Positions 12,061 to 24,340 of a stretch of DNA of 64,000 nucleotides are shown here, in pieces. The DNA is from Apophysomyces variabilis (Eukaryota > Mucoromycota > Mucoromycetes > Mucorales > Mucoraceae), in NCBI GenBank assembly GCA_002749535.1, contig MZZL01000410.1, positions 8,189 through 72,188 of the forward strand, given 5' to 3'. The position numbers were made by a program, and so were the translations under genes. The notes beneath the pieces were generated by a model that ran no database searches, was not told where the DNA came from, and worked only from the letters and a program-made list of their open reading frames with translations. Position 1 is the first letter of the stretch, and every line of letters begins with the position of its first letter.

Positions 12061-13640
12061 AGGTTACCTTTTAATATGTCAATTGTATATTCAATCAATC
12101 AAGTCAATAAATACTCAATATATCCTTCATCCAATTTTTCTTGTTGCGTTTGTCAGGATGGATATCGCCTTTAGACAGTTTGTCTGGGACGAAAAAATTA
12201 ATAAATATCAAGAGAGGTCACCTTCGGTTTTCTCACTGTGGAAAAATTTCTTTCCTATTGCCAAAAGGTCTAGATGATATTTATCCTCATGCTTTTTTCC
12301 CTTTTTTCCATGTTACGTATTGGAAAACCTGCAAATCTAAGGGAAAAAAATTGTTTAACTGTTTTACAAGAAAACAATTTATTTGGCTACTTAAAAGACT
12401 TTTCGGTAAGGAAGACAGTAATTCTTTACTATATACAGACCCTTTCCGATCGTCTTACCTACCTATTCCTCAGCTTACTTTGCAACTCTATCCTAATCGG
12501 ACCATATTATCGTCCAACACTGATACCTTTGTTGAGGTTAATTCGCAGCCCTATTGAACCTTATTTTGACTAACTTTTAGTTTTGTTCTAGCTTTGTTTT
12601 GCTTCAGTTCTTTGTCTCATGCAGTCTTATTTATCCTTTGTTATTCTTATATCTAAAAGTCATTATAATATGCCATCTTCTTGTTAATAAAACGACATAT
12701 CAACTATTAGAGATATTACTTACAATAGGTTTTGCATTTCTCTCTACACTATAGATCTGTACTGGATTTATAGAGGTAATACATAGAACACTACATTAAA
12801 CGATATATACATACATATGGAGTCTGCAGATAAACGATCGTAACAAGACAACAGCAATGTAGCTGTTCGATTTGTTTTTCAAAGATTCTATTGTCCGCTT
12901 TTCTCCTTGCATTTTATCAAGCATATATCGGAGCTAAGGTACCGCATTCGCTTGCAATTGCGAGGTCCAACTTGGCATCCACATTGGGTGTCTATAAAAG
13001 CCCATCGTTGCCTTCTTAAGCGAGAAACTTTCCCTATAGATGACATACAGAGACTGCGATATGGTTACCTTAACAGTATGTGAACAGACAAAATAGTAGA
13101 TTCAAGTGTTAAATATTGCCTATAAAAGGAATGTTGTCTGTGACAACTCTTATTTGCCAAGCTGTAAACATCACAAACTGTACTTATTATAACCGGAAAG
13201 TTTTTTGGGAACGTGCCTGGATCGTAACCAGCTTTGATCGCAAAAGTACTTGGTATTGAAGTGTTGTCCATTGACCTGCAGATATTGAGTGCAAAATGTT
13301 TCAAACCTTATTGATAAAACGGCATTCGGTTAGAGAGCTGGACTGAATTATCTTACCGCTTGTAAGCAGTTTAATTAAAAAAGCTCAAAAAGCAGTTACT
13401 GTAAAGCTAAAAAAATTATTTGATCTTGACAGAATTGCAATAAAAGCTCTGTGAGCACCTTCGTCATAAGTTTGAGCATCAACAGCGATTTCGGATTTAC
13501 AGTCTTTCGAGCTGAAATGACGATATATGGATTCTTATTCAGAATAGACCATATCTCTGACAGCCTAGCCTCCTGTGATAAGTTTGTTTATTAACAGAAG
13601 TGACGACCACTTCCAACCTACATAAAAACTGCATTGACGT
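12061..13640. other. AT-rich spacer, no gene seen
   Basis: No convincing coding region. The longest frames (12141-12573) lack conserved features. A patch around 12900-13020 is slightly less AT-rich but shows no identifiable domain. Confidence 0.45.
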
Positions 13641-13772
13641 TAGAGCTTGAAAAGGGCGGGCCTTAACTCGGGCTGGGCCGCCATATCTGGGCCATATTTT
13701 GGACCGAAGCCCGGTAGTCGGTTCATATACAGGCCGGGATCAGAGCCAAGCCTGGCCCAGTTGCAAGTCCTA
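13641..13772 (+). mobile_element. Small hAT-like non-autonomous element (MITE)
   Basis: The element starts TAGAGCTTGAAAAGGGC and ends with the inverted counterpart TTGCAAGTCCTA, so the termini form imperfect inverted repeats of the TAGRRCTTG type. The interior is rich in GGGCC/GGCCC words. Flanks ATTGACGT (left) and ATCGAACG(T) (right) may be a degenerate 8-bp target duplication. A related copy starts at 58511. Assignment to hAT rests on the terminal style and a possible 8-bp duplication. Confidence 0.55.
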
Positions 13773-14075
13773 ATCGAACGTTGCGTGATCTGGACGCGCA
13801 TTGCAGTCATCATGTTTATAAGGCAGTTATCACCGTAATGTTTGGATTCTGTAGGAAATTGAACGTGTAGATACTTTCCGAATTGATGGCTCTAGATATT
13901 GATTTTCTAACAGTAAAAGAGGAGAAGGGTCTTGGCGCATGAGGGTACCATTTGTCATCTAGTCACTGAAATCAGAAACAAAGCTGCAATTGAAATCCAG
14001 CGTTAATCTCGAAAGGCGGGGACGTTCGGCCGTTCTGAAACGTGTGTTGTCTTTCTTGGATTCACAGAGTAACAA

Positions 14076-14084
14076 TATATAAAA
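14076..14084 (+). promoter_or_regulatory. TATA box of the MFS transporter gene
   Basis: TATATAAAA ends 39 bp before the ATG at 14124, a plausible distance for a short-leader fungal promoter. Confidence 0.5.
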
Positions 14085-14123
14085 GCGGGCCTGTGTTTCC
14101 GTAATTACGAAGCAAAGTCGTGA

Positions 14124-15797
14124 ATGATGTTATCTACCTTGAAGAAAACGACTTTATCACGACTACTAATACGACCACCTGTTGAGGATGATCCACGTTC
14201 ATTAAGTTCCAGGAAAAAAGCTGTCATATTAGTATGCTTAGGATTGGTTGCCTCCATCCCTGGATTTTCAAGCACTATCTACTTTCCTGGTAAATTTTTT
14301 GCTGGATGTGCTTATCATTTCATAATGCTGATATCCTAGCTTAAAGGTATACCAACCATTACAGAAGATTTACACGCCACCCCAATAGCAACAACCTTAA
14401 CAGCCGCCTTGTTCGTTCTCTTCTTGGGAATTGCCCCTGTTTTTTGGGCATCATTGTCAGATTATTATCGCATGCGCCGTTTCCCACTGATTATATCAGT
14501 CTTTATATTCACTGCTGCATCTCTTGGTTTGTCATTCGTAAACAACATCTGGGCATTGGTGGTTTTACGTTGTGTTCAGTCTATCGGTTCTTCATGTGGG
14601 CAAGCTGTAGGTGCAGGGGTAATCGCTGTAAGTAGAATGCAATCCTTTTCGACTGACGGAAAGATAACCACCAAACTTAATATGCTTAGGATTGTTATCC
14701 AATTGAGCAGCGAGGAGTAGCTTTTGGCAAATTCTTTTTTGGCCTATTCATTGGTCCTTTGATTGGTAATGAGGATGCTTGTTTTACGGTATATAAGATA
14801 TTCATCGAATTGCATCAGGTCCAATTGTTGGCGGATTTCTTATTATGAGCCAAGAAAGTTGGCGAGCAGCATTTCTGTTCTGTTTTGCCTTTGGTGCTTT
14901 TGTATTTCTCCTGTGTTTCTTCACTTTGCCGGAAACATACCGCGACGCAAAAAGATTTGATGCTCAGTTACCTACCAAGGCACACGAGGAAAAACAAAGG
15001 GGCAGCCATGCCACTGTGATCGACGGCGATTCTAGCGATACGGTCTATACAACTGGCGACAACAAGCGTAAACTGAACTTATTTACTCCTTTTCTCATGC
15101 TCCGCCATCCATTTGTATTTATGGCGTCTTTCGTGAGCGGTGTCGCCTTCGGTGGTATGTTCGCGGTGGAAACTATTATTCCCGATATCTACGAAGCGAA
15201 TTGTGGACTCAACTCATGGCAAACAGGTGAGGAGTTTAGAGAATGTGCCTGCAATCTGATTTTCTTCCGATATTAGGCTTGAGTTTCCTAGGTGCTGGAG
15301 TAGGAAATACACTCGCGACTATCTTTAATGGATATGTTTCCGATCGTTTACTGTTACGATCAAGAAAAAGAAGGGGAACTCCGCTGGTTGAGGATCGCTT
15401 AACGGTAAATCTTTGGCCCGCCGGTTTAGTTTTCATGCCTGCAGGTCAATTGCTCTTTGGTTGGATCACTGAACGAAAACTATCCCTATGGGGGGCTATC
15501 GTTGGATTTGGCTTGCAGTGCTTTGGTATGAATCAAATATTGACTGCCACATCAGCGTATCTGGTAGATGCTATGCCGGGTGAAAGTGCCTCAGCAGCTG
15601 CAACAGGCAACCTCGTACGAATGGTCATGGCTTGCATCCTTACACTTGTGGCGAACCCACTGGTGGCAACCATTGGTTCTGGTTACACGACCGTGCTACT
15701 TGCCGCTCTGTCATGGCTTTCAATGATTGTCTTATTCTTCCTAGTCGTCTGGGGGGAAAAATTAAGGAAATGGAGTGGTTTTACTGAAAACCACTAA
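14124..15797 (+). CDS. MFS multidrug/proton antiporter (DHA1 type)
   Basis: Integral membrane transporter expected to export small organic compounds in exchange for protons. Exons: 14124-14289, 14347-14627, 14690-14765, 14819-15226, 15277-15797; one frame, 483 aa. A polar N-terminus precedes about 12 hydrophobic segments. DYYRMRRFPL follows the second segment (MFS motif A). SIGSSCGQAVGAGVIADCYPIEQRG matches the antiporter motif B/C region of DHA1 proteins. FNGYVSDRLLLR is the second motif-A equivalent after segment 8. A polar central loop (about 215-260) separates the halves. An ATG three bases downstream is an equally possible start. Phases agree at all four introns (50-62 nt). The substrate cannot be read from sequence. 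Confidence 0.88.
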
Positions 15798-16784
15798 CTA
15801 CCCTGTATTATATTATTTAACATCACCCGTAGCTCTCTCCCTAATAATACTATTTTTAATTAGTTCGGTTAAACAGAATGTTTCATGGGATGGTGCATGA
15901 CTAGCCACAAGCTCTATATGAAGTTTTCCTAATTTTTAGGAGGATAGACAATTAGTTTCGTGGGCTTGTCTGTTTAACGAGTGCGCCTGTAGGAGCAGAC
16001 TGGCTAATACAACACTTGTCGAGGACTGAAGCTATCGAGACGAGTGCTATTGTGTGGAAAGGGATAAAATTGGCCTATACCTACCGAGTTTGAGGCAGGA
16101 AAATATGTAGGCAAGCATATGCTTTATAGGCTAATAAATGAACGGAAACGAAGTCATCTCATATAGATCGTCAGCCCCAGTTTCTCCGATAGCTGCTTGT
16201 GGGAAAAGAAGTAAGAGTTCAAAACGTAGTTTTCTTTGGATCTACAGTAGATGATTTGCGTCGTTGGGAATAATTAACACAATTTGGGCTGCACGCACAC
16301 GTACCATTTTTTTCTCCTTGGATAAACTGCTCTCACCAGAGAGTATTAGTCTATGAGCTGAGGCGCTTGTCTATGTCGGATATATTCGAAAACGCAATCT
16401 CTCCGCTTCTAGATCGTTCCACAATCAAAACAAAGGCCACTTTTGTTCATAGAATGTATACTGACAGATACATAAAAGGTAAGCAATATTCCTCCAATGA
16501 ATCAATAGATGTGTGAATGAAAAGCCTTGTACTAGCTAGCAGCTATGCATACGTATTTTGCATAGACATGCTTGTACCATAGCATGTGATATATCTGCGA
16601 CGAGCCCTGTGGTTGCAAAAAAATATTTAGGTCAAACTAGCAAAATTTCAGTATTTTCACTATGTACTTTCATTTATTGATCAACATCATGGCTAATGCA
16701 AGCAACACAGTTATTCTCTCCAAAAAAAAATTGCCTGTGCTTACTTTTAAGCAACGTGCTGTGTCCCTCACTTATAGCAGACAT
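15798..16784. other. Spacer, no gene seen
   Basis: It holds the 3' flank of the MFS gene and AT-rich DNA running into the transposon-rich block. No reading frame or RNA gene is supported. Confidence 0.5.
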
Positions 16785-16883
16785 ATACTATTTATTGAAC
16801 AATTTTGTACGCTACTCTAAATAAATTTTGCGTCCATGCAAGGATCAAGTTTGCGCTAAAAGGGATAGAAATATGCGTCATTA
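16785..16883 (+). repeat. Dispersed repeat A, copy 2 (truncated)
   Basis: This matches the first ~100 bp of repeat A (TTTATTGAACAATTTTGTACG, then the AAATTTTGCGTCCATGCAAG core) and ends abruptly after GCGTCATTA at 16883. The rest is missing. The left arm of a large inverted repeat begins 80 bp later, so insertion or rearrangement of the neighbouring element may have cut this copy. Confidence 0.75.
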
Positions 16884-16963
16884 CACTCTTTCCCAAAATC
16901 AATGTCGCATCCCATCAATCATACCATTGCCAGAACGAAGTCTGAGGATGTGGTTTAGGCCCT

Positions 16964-17453
16964 CCATCATACTCGCCTGAGCTCAATCGCATTGAGCAGT
17001 TTTGGTCGGTTGTAAAAAGCAAAGTTAAGCGCAACAGAATTTTAGAAAATAAAACGTTGTTGACTCGTATTAGCGAAGCATCTAATAGCTTAAAGTTGAG
17101 TGATTTCGAAGGCTTTGTCTCTCACTCTTACAGATGCTTAGAGAACTGCCGCAAAGGAGAGAGGCTGTGAAGTCCTTTTGCAAAAGAGTGTATCGTAATT
17201 AATTAATGCACTCCACCTACAGTTGTACCTTACGCATCTATTCTGGACTGTAACGGTAAGATATATTGGGTTTGCAGACCGTGGTTGACAAAAGCGTTAA
17301 AAAAACAAAAACAAAAACGACGACAACGACAACGACAAAACGACAGACGAATAAAATATAGGGTGGTCAGACAAAAAAGAAAACCTCCAAAGCCGAGCCA
17401 GCACGAGAGAAAACCATTCTGCGATAAGATCTAGATCCTGTAGCCGATTTTGA
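16964..17453 (+). repeat. Left arm of a ~490-bp nearly perfect inverted repeat, carrying a transposase 3' end
   Basis: This arm is the reverse complement of 19947-20436. I count about five differences, all C/T transitions, so identity is near 99%. It includes the last ~65 codons of a Tc1/mariner-like transposase (SPELNRIEQFWSVVKSKVKRN, about 16972-17170, +), its 3' flank, a GACAAC-type simple repeat (about 17315-17340) and GGGTGGTCAGAC (about 17361), which resembles a terminal-repeat sequence. Homology starts at TCCATCATA and stops at CTGTAGC. Confidence 0.9.
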
Positions 17454-19946
17454 TGATCTTCTCGTAGTCGGTTAATGGCATCTAACGTCTCCTTTATAAC
17501 TGCCTGTTAAAATCTCATCAGTAATCTACGTCGTTAAATTCGGCTCCTGGTACTCTCTCTTACCGTCAGATTCAAGAGTAGCCGAATATAAGGAAGCAAG
17601 TTACCAGCCATATCGCCTACACAAATGGGTATATCGGCCTTCTGTTCCTTCGTCATAATATAAACGCCTGGCTCTATGTCATCATAGTCCAGTGCCTCAT
17701 CGCAGTTCCTATTAAGGCACCCTGCTCAATTACAAATCTCAAAGATTGTAATTATACTACCATGGACGTGCAGAAAGTGTACTTTGATCGCTCGGAAACA
17801 TTCAAAGGACCCATACTGGTACCGGCAAGCAATCGTTTTCAAGATCGAAAGAAGCCCAAACATTCAGGCATGTCTCTGAATCGGACAATGTGCTGCCCAA
17901 ATCATCGTAAATTTGCTCCGCACTAGTCCATGAGAACATTAGCGTTCGCTGACAAACAGTTGGAATCACGAGTTCACCACTTACAATAGTGAGAACATCT
18001 CGATCAAGAATTTCTTTTCAACAGCGTCACCCTTGGTCGTTCGCAAGAATTCAATCAGCTCTAGCATCATGGGGCAATTGTCCTAATTGTTACTAGGTTA
18101 ACAATACCAATCATTTTTGGCTGCCTCCCATGTACATACAGATTGAATAATGTTTTTGACTGCTTCTTTGAAACTGCTCGAAATAGATAGTTGAACGACG
18201 GCTGATATTGCATACTTCATGCGGGCGTACAGGTCTTCAGGGAGAGACGGGCGACGACGTAAACCAGGGCCATACCACACAACGCCATGCTTTTCCGGGC
18301 TAGATAGTCGGCCATTAGATATCGTAAATGAGAGAAGAATCCTATCAATACCTTAAAGCTGGCGAATGCAGTTAATTGGCAGCTTCTTCCAAGAAGCGCT
18401 TCCAGTCTTTCCAGATATCGCCGGTATGCTTTTTTTGGTCAGCTGCGGGAACCACATCATCTTCCCAGTCATCACACTCAAAACGCAATTGCGTGATCAC
18501 CACCGCTAAGTACATCTGCATCCATTCCGGTTCTTCTCTTCTTTTGCACACGCTCCTCTTCATCATGCGCTACTTCTTGCATCACTGACGCTTTCATTTT
18601 TGTCTATATAGGTTATTGAGTTACATAGGGCATATCGTCGATATTCGTACCTTGGCAGTTTTCTGTTTCATCCCGCTATGTTTGAATGCGGCCGGCTCCT
18701 CGTAAAACTTTGTTAAAGCAGACTTGCCGGCTTTCGTCTAGAAGGTACCGTTAGTACTTCTATTTTATCAAGCAAAACGCTACAGAATACCTCCGTGAAC
18801 TTGTCCATGCTATCCAGCATTGTCTCAGCAACGGTACCAGGTACAACCCATTTTTTCAAGTATTTTACGTCTTTCTACAAGCGGTTACGGGCTATCCGCT
18901 TTGTCAGCGCTGGGTCGTGTTCAAATAAGTCACCAATGTAATTAATAGCTGTCCAGTCACAGGGCTCTTTGACGTCCCAAAAACCTGGCCATCACTATTA
19001 TGACAACCGCGCACGGTAGCGATCTTTGTTATTAGTTGGGAGGGCTAAAGCATTACGAATCTTGTCGGTACAATCAACCTTTAGATATTTGCTAAGCATC
19101 GTAATGGTGAAAGATCCTTGATATGACTATACGTTGCTATGCGGCTGCAGCAGGATCGGCGATTAAAAAAGATGGCGTAGACATGATCACTAAGACATTC
19201 CAACTGCTGCGTAGCTAACTGTGCTCCTGCAGCTTGTTTAAAGAAATGTTCCAATTTCATTTACATTTGCATGCTCTACTATACTATGATTATTATACTG
19301 CCTTGACTCACTATATAAACTGTGTCTAGAGTGAGAAGCTGCTAGACAATTGATGGGGTCTTACAATGAAACAAGATATTTGTTACTCATGCAGCTGTTT
19401 TCAATGAATCTGAAAAGTACTAACGAATTTTACACGACATTGCAATCTTACTATACCTTGCTTCCCAACATAGATGGAAAGCATTTTACTCGTATCCTGA
19501 ACATGAAAAAGATAAGTTGTGATTTTATTCGTCGGTCTGCACACTGTGCTTGAAAAACATGGTGGCAAAGTACACATGAACCCTGCCCTACGCCGGAGAA
19601 ATTCGCTGGCTGCAGTTCGGCTCTAAGCAGTTCGTCTTTTAGCCGCCCAGCCAGGAGTGGGAAGTTGTCTTCCTCCTCGCACATAGACAATCGTAAAAGA
19701 AGAGCCTATCTAACTGTTTATTCATATATTTTAACAGCAAGGAAGATTCTCACGACAGATGGATCGTTCGAACTACTCAGCAAGATATCACTATACCACC
19801 AAAGGAGTATCGAAATTAGATATGTACATCCTCATTATTGGCCAGGATTTTTGATGTTATCAACTGAAAAGCCCGCTGATTGCACCAACAAGCCCGGAAC
19901 GCTAGATGGTATGCTTGTTAAATGATTTGCTCCCGACGATATTAAC
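17454..19946 (-). pseudogene. Decayed unrecognised coding region enclosed by the inverted repeat
   Basis: On the minus strand from an ATG at 19260 down to about 17480, long protein-like stretches occur in changing frames with several stops. Examples are MKLEHFFKQAAGAQL, KVDCTDKIRNALALP, DWTAINYIGDLFEHDPALTK, KKWVVPGTVAETMLDSMDKF and, at 18566-18372, a Trp/Asp-rich segment (FECDDWEDDVVPAADQKK). Together they suggest a former protein of roughly 550-600 residues broken by frameshifts. I do not recognise the family. It may be cargo, or a second element nested between the two transposase ends. Confidence 0.4.
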
Positions 19947-20436
19947 TGCTACAGGATCTAGATCTTATCGCAGAATGGTTTTCTCTCGTGCTGGCTCGGC
20001 TTTGGAAGTTTTCTTTTTTGTCTGACCACCCTATATTTTATTCGTCTGTCGTTTTGTCGTTGTCGTTGTCGTCGTTTTTGTTTTTGTTTTTTTAACGCTT
20101 TTGTCAACCACGGTCTGCAAACCCAATATATCTTACCGTTACAGTCCAGAATGGATGCATAAGGTACAACTGTAGGTGGAGTGCATTAATTAATTGCGAT
20201 ACACTCTTTTGCAAAAGGACTTCACAGCCTCTCTCCTTTGCGGCAGTTCTCTAAGCATCTGTAAGAGTGAGAGACAAAGCCTTCGAAATCACTCAACTTT
20301 AAGCTATTAGATGCTTCGCTAATACGAGTCAACAACGTTTTATTTTCTAAAATTCTGTTGCGCTTAACTTTGCTTTTTACAACCGACCGAAACTGCTCAA
20401 TGCGATTGAGCTCAGGCGAGTATGATGGAAGATAAG
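19947..20436 (-). repeat. Right arm of the ~490-bp inverted repeat
   Basis: Reverse complement of 16964-17453. On this side the arm is continuous with the longer transposase relic at 20222-21515, so this is probably the original location and the left arm the copy. The inner end (GCTACAGGATCTAGATC) and the simple repeat (about 20055-20090) match the left arm exactly. Confidence 0.9.
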
Positions 20437-21515
20437 CACATCGATATCCTCGAGACTCGATGTACCTAGAGATATCTTCAGCTTTATGAATAGGAGCATT
20501 ATCCATTACCAAATAATGGCCCTTCATGTGCCTAAATTTATCTATCTCGTCCATTGTAGTCTTAAGAAAGCTAAGATTATGGCCAGTTACAGTTCCTCTG
20601 TACATAGCTTCAGCATGACCTGCCCGCTTTCTTTTCTTGGATGGTGCCTGCGGAAGTCTCAAACTGCATTTAATCAGACCACACGTAGAAATTGCACCCA
20701 AGATAGTGGTCGTTTTTGCTCTTATCTTTGGTACGATCACCACCGCAGAAGTACCTTTTTATGACCATGCCATGCTGCGCTTCATATTGATATAGAAGGC
20801 AGATTCATCAAGAAAGACACAGTTTCTTCTGAAGTCAATGTCAGTCATATCCCATTTACGCACTCACTCAAGGCGTTCTTGGATCTTAACCTCACCATTT
20901 CGGTCTAGAGGCTGAAGCCGAGCTTTTTTCAAAGATAAGTTACACTCGCTCTTTACGTAACGATGGAGCGTTGCCTTGGACGCTTTCAGTCCTTCAAATT
21001 TCTGAAGCAGTCGCTCCATCAGCTGTTCTAGGAAATAGATGGGTTATCATCAACGCATTCTAAAATAACTTTTTTATGCTCGTCGTTAAGGATACGGGTC
21101 GACCAGCGGTTTTATGCTTTTGAAAGATGCTATCAGGGTTTTTTTCATACTGTAGCGTCCATCTTTGTGCCGAACGAACGTGTATTCCTAACTGTTTTGC
21201 AGCAGCTGATGCACTCAAAACTTTCTCAAACATCAGTTTGAAAAACCTTATTTTGTCTTGGTCTGTGTAGGTCGTATAGACACGCTTGGGTCTTACGTCA
21301 TCCATACGAATGTCTATATTATTTGGCTTGGTGACAAACGTAGCAACAGACTCTGAGTTGTGCTGACGAGACACATTGCACAAATATTCCGTGTGAGAAC
21401 TAACCGTTTCCAGAGCGTAAACTTCTTCATCAACAACATAGTCCATAGGTTCAGGGCAGCCACGTTCATCAACGACATGACCCTGCCCATCTTCGTAAAA
21501 AAACTGATTGCTCAT
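20222..21515 (-). pseudogene. Tc1/mariner-type DD34E transposase, disrupted (family A)
   Basis: Cut-and-paste DDE transposase relic. Reading from 21515: an acidic N-terminus, then a helix-turn-helix region (SASAAAKQLGIHVRSAQRW) and GRP linker, a frame change near 21100, an in-frame TAG near 21035, and the catalytic domain with FLDESAFYIN (first Asp), LVMDNAPIH (second Asp) and YSPELNRIEQF (Glu). Thirty-four residues separate the second Asp from the Glu. Two further stops (after QERLE, and in MAWS-stop-KGTS) look like CGA-to-TGA and Arg/Lys-to-TAA changes. It is therefore non-functional. The last ~65 codons are duplicated in inverted orientation at 16972-17170. Confidence 0.85.
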
Positions 21516-22893
21516 TTTGGAATGTAAGAATGTAGAGATGGTGCTGGACCACAAGATTCACAAAGCTGATGCGTTTATATAGGGATGGATCCGCCAAGAC
21601 TTGTAGGCGATACAGCGTATGGCGGGCCTTATAGTGAGGCACAACAAAGAATAAATTTGGTTCTGTATGCACACACGTTAAAAAGTACATACGTTTACAA
21701 GAATAGGGAGCACTGAAAAGCCAGTGACGGTTTGGAACAGAGCTCGTGCAGGCTAAATAGATAAGCAACAAGTATGCGTATGTTGATATATGGTATATTA
21801 GCGTTTTTGTTTACCGAAAGAAGATAAAAAAAACTTAAACCGAGAAAAGAGAAGGACTATGTCGATAGAAAGCCAAAAAGTACGAAGAGGATAGATCAGA
21901 GAGAGAAAAGAAAAGAAATTTTGGATGCGATGTATGAAAGAGAGAGTAACTGAAAAAAAATAGGTTTTCCTTTAAATACTGCTTTCGTTGGATCTAGCTA
22001 TATAATAATAGGTAACAATTAACAGGATTAGACTATAGTTTGTAACAAAGACTCTCATGCATCTGACAATGAGCTAAAAACTAGAAGCAAGCCAGAATAT
22101 CAGAAGAGACGGAACTAAGAAGACAGTTACTGAACTAACAACAATCTGAACTCTGCTTTTTTAGATAGACTTTACCAGAAGACAAGGATCTCTTCAAGGT
22201 TAGAACAAGAATTTATCGTCAAGCATTTCGAATCTAAAATAAGAAATAAAGTCCCCTTGTTTGTTTATCAATAACAAGTCTAGCATATAATAAGGAAAAC
22301 AAAGAACAGAAACACATTAAAGAATTGTATACTCCATATAACCTTCAGACTTCTCTAAAAGCTTTATGCAAGAAAGGGGATCTAATAGATAAAAAAACCA
22401 TCAGAAATAAGGCTGAAATTTTGGACGGAATTATTGCTCCATGTTAAGCATAACTCTTACACAAACAATATTGACAAGGAATGGATTCTGTCAAGGGATA
22501 AAAATATTACTTTTCTTTATCATATGCATAGAATATCAATGGTTACCAAAGGTACAATATATGCATATTATCAATATAATGAGCGTTGATGAAATACCTT
22601 CATAACATGTGATCCATCAAAAATAAGGTGTTTCCGTTAAACAGTGCGTTTTGTTATCTTCGAATACCGACTACTGCACCTCTTTTCTAAATCAGAGTTC
22701 TATTTCGGGTATCTTTGGGGGGTGACTTAGCACTGCATTGGGTATGTCATTTGATAGAGAACTAGAGTCATTGTTGTCCGTTATTGCAAATACAGAAACG
22801 TGGTTGACTTCAAACGAAGAAAGTAGAAGAAAAAGAGGGGAAAAGAACTGGGGCATTAAAATGGATTCACATAGTTTTTCTTTTATCTATCAG
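21516..22893. other. AT-rich spacer within the transposon cluster
   Basis: No intact gene is visible. The first few hundred bases are presumably the 5' part of the family A element, but I could not find its second terminal repeat. Text like the intron preceding the family B catalytic exon (ending TTTATCTATCAG) begins near 22840. Confidence 0.35.
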
Positions 22894-23210
22894 GCCACAG
22901 AATGAACGGTTATTATCTCGTCATGGATAATGTACCCATTCATACACCAGTCAAGGTTAAGCAGTTGGCCGAAGAAAGAGGATACAAAGGTCTCTATCTT
23001 TTTCTCGAGTCTCCTTTTCTCAACCCAATAGAAGAGTTTTGGGCCAAAATGAAAGCTGGGTAAGAAAGGAGTCCTTACAAGTTGACGATAACCGTCAAGA
23101 GCGTATTGTTCAAGCAGCGCGAAAAGTAAAGCGCTCAGACTCTCAAAGATTGATCAGACACTCTGAGAGCTTTTTTGTTAGACGCAAAAATAAAGAACCA
23201 CTTCTTTAAA
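22894..23210 (+). pseudogene. Tc1-like DD34E transposase fragment (family B, copy 1)
   Basis: Only the C-terminal catalytic part remains. It has LVMDNVPIHTPVKVKQLAEERG, then SPFLNPIEEFWAKMKAG with 34 residues between Asp and Glu. A stop follows directly, where relatives at 48 kb and 60 kb continue in frame (AGVRREPLQVDDN), so a one-base deletion shifted the frame. The tail (RRKNKEPLL) is still recognisable. The first catalytic Asp and the DNA-binding domain are absent. Confidence 0.8.
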
Positions 23211-24037
23211 TAAATTCGTCTTGCTGTGGTTTGAAACAATCTATCTCAGTAATTGTGAACATGGACACGACTTTTACACAAAGAAGGATAATCCGACCGC
23301 AAATATTTCATCTAATCATGCAAAAGTATTTCTTTGGATTCCGCAGTCCGCAAAGAAAAATTAGAAACGCGCAGGCAAATGTTGAAAAGATTTGATTTAT
23401 TTAATGACTGTGGGCGCGTAACTAAGAAAGCATGTCCGCCCTAGCCCGGTCTCAAAGAAAAATGAAGAAAACAAACCCCTTACGAGCAAAGGGAAAGAAG
23501 GTAAAGGTAAGAATGAAGGGTCAGGCAAAGGAGTAAAGAACCTGATTAGCAAAGCTAGTATAAAGGACCAAAGGGACTACTAAATAGAATAGGAAAGAGA
23601 AGGAAAAAAAATAACACGATATAGAGAGGTAAGAGGAAGAAAGAAACTAGGGAGAAGAAGGGTAGATGGAGCCAGCTGCACAAAGGAAGATAAGGATCCG
23701 AGCCACAGTAGAAAGTCGGTGTGAATGATTCCTGTACAAGAAGGGTCGTTGAAAATATGTTCAGGTGAATGGCACAAATGGTAGATCACACAAGGCAGGC
23801 CAAGTGTGTCGCCAATACAAAAGCTGGCGCCGAGAGCTCGTACGGGAAGTGAGCAACTGGTTAAGGGTCCAGGACAACTATTGGGACTTGCAGACGACGA
23901 TGGGCACTTAAACAACAGATGGCGTGTTGACAGCTAAGGTGAGGCCTGGCAGGGCAGTTCCGCGCGCAGACAAATAGGAAAAACACAGTAAATATCACCC
24001 TTGACAAGCTCGGCCTGAAATATAGTATGATCAATCG
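23211..24037. other. Spacer, no gene seen
   Basis: Around 23400-23600 the sequence is purine-rich (GGGAAAGAAGG type). Open frames on both strands lack domain features. Confidence 0.4.
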
Positions 24038-24340
24038 ATGCTCCGAAATATCTTGTACAAGTACGAGAATGAAGTACGACAAAAACAGCAAAAACGGACT
24101 AGACAACCTGTTATTCTCGGTGAGCGCCATCTTCGCGCCATGAAATTAAGCATTCATTGCTTCCCGAGGTCCACTACTCGAACCAGCGTAGGCTCTGTTT
24201 CTCGAACCCAGTCGAGAGAGCTGACACGGAAACATTCCGCGCTCTGTGTGAAAACTCAGGTATCTATGGCGTGTTTCAGCAATGTGTCCACTTTTTACTG
24301 TTAAGTACAGGCGACAGCGCCTGCAATGGTTGCTGATACC
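24038..24340 (+). pseudogene. Possible frameshifted N-terminal relic of a Tc1/mariner transposase
   Basis: From 24038 a frame contains VILGERHLRAMKLSIHCFPR, like the first helix-turn-helix of Tc1 transposases. In neighbouring frames come ENSGIYG and YRRQRLQW, which resemble the usual LRxxGIYG and RRxRLxW signatures in the expected order. At least two frameshifts are needed to join them. The catalytic part is missing. Confidence 0.4.

Noticed and set aside
12141..12573. Plus-strand frames of 99-138 codons
   Set aside because: Aromatic-rich composition of AT-rich DNA, no motif.
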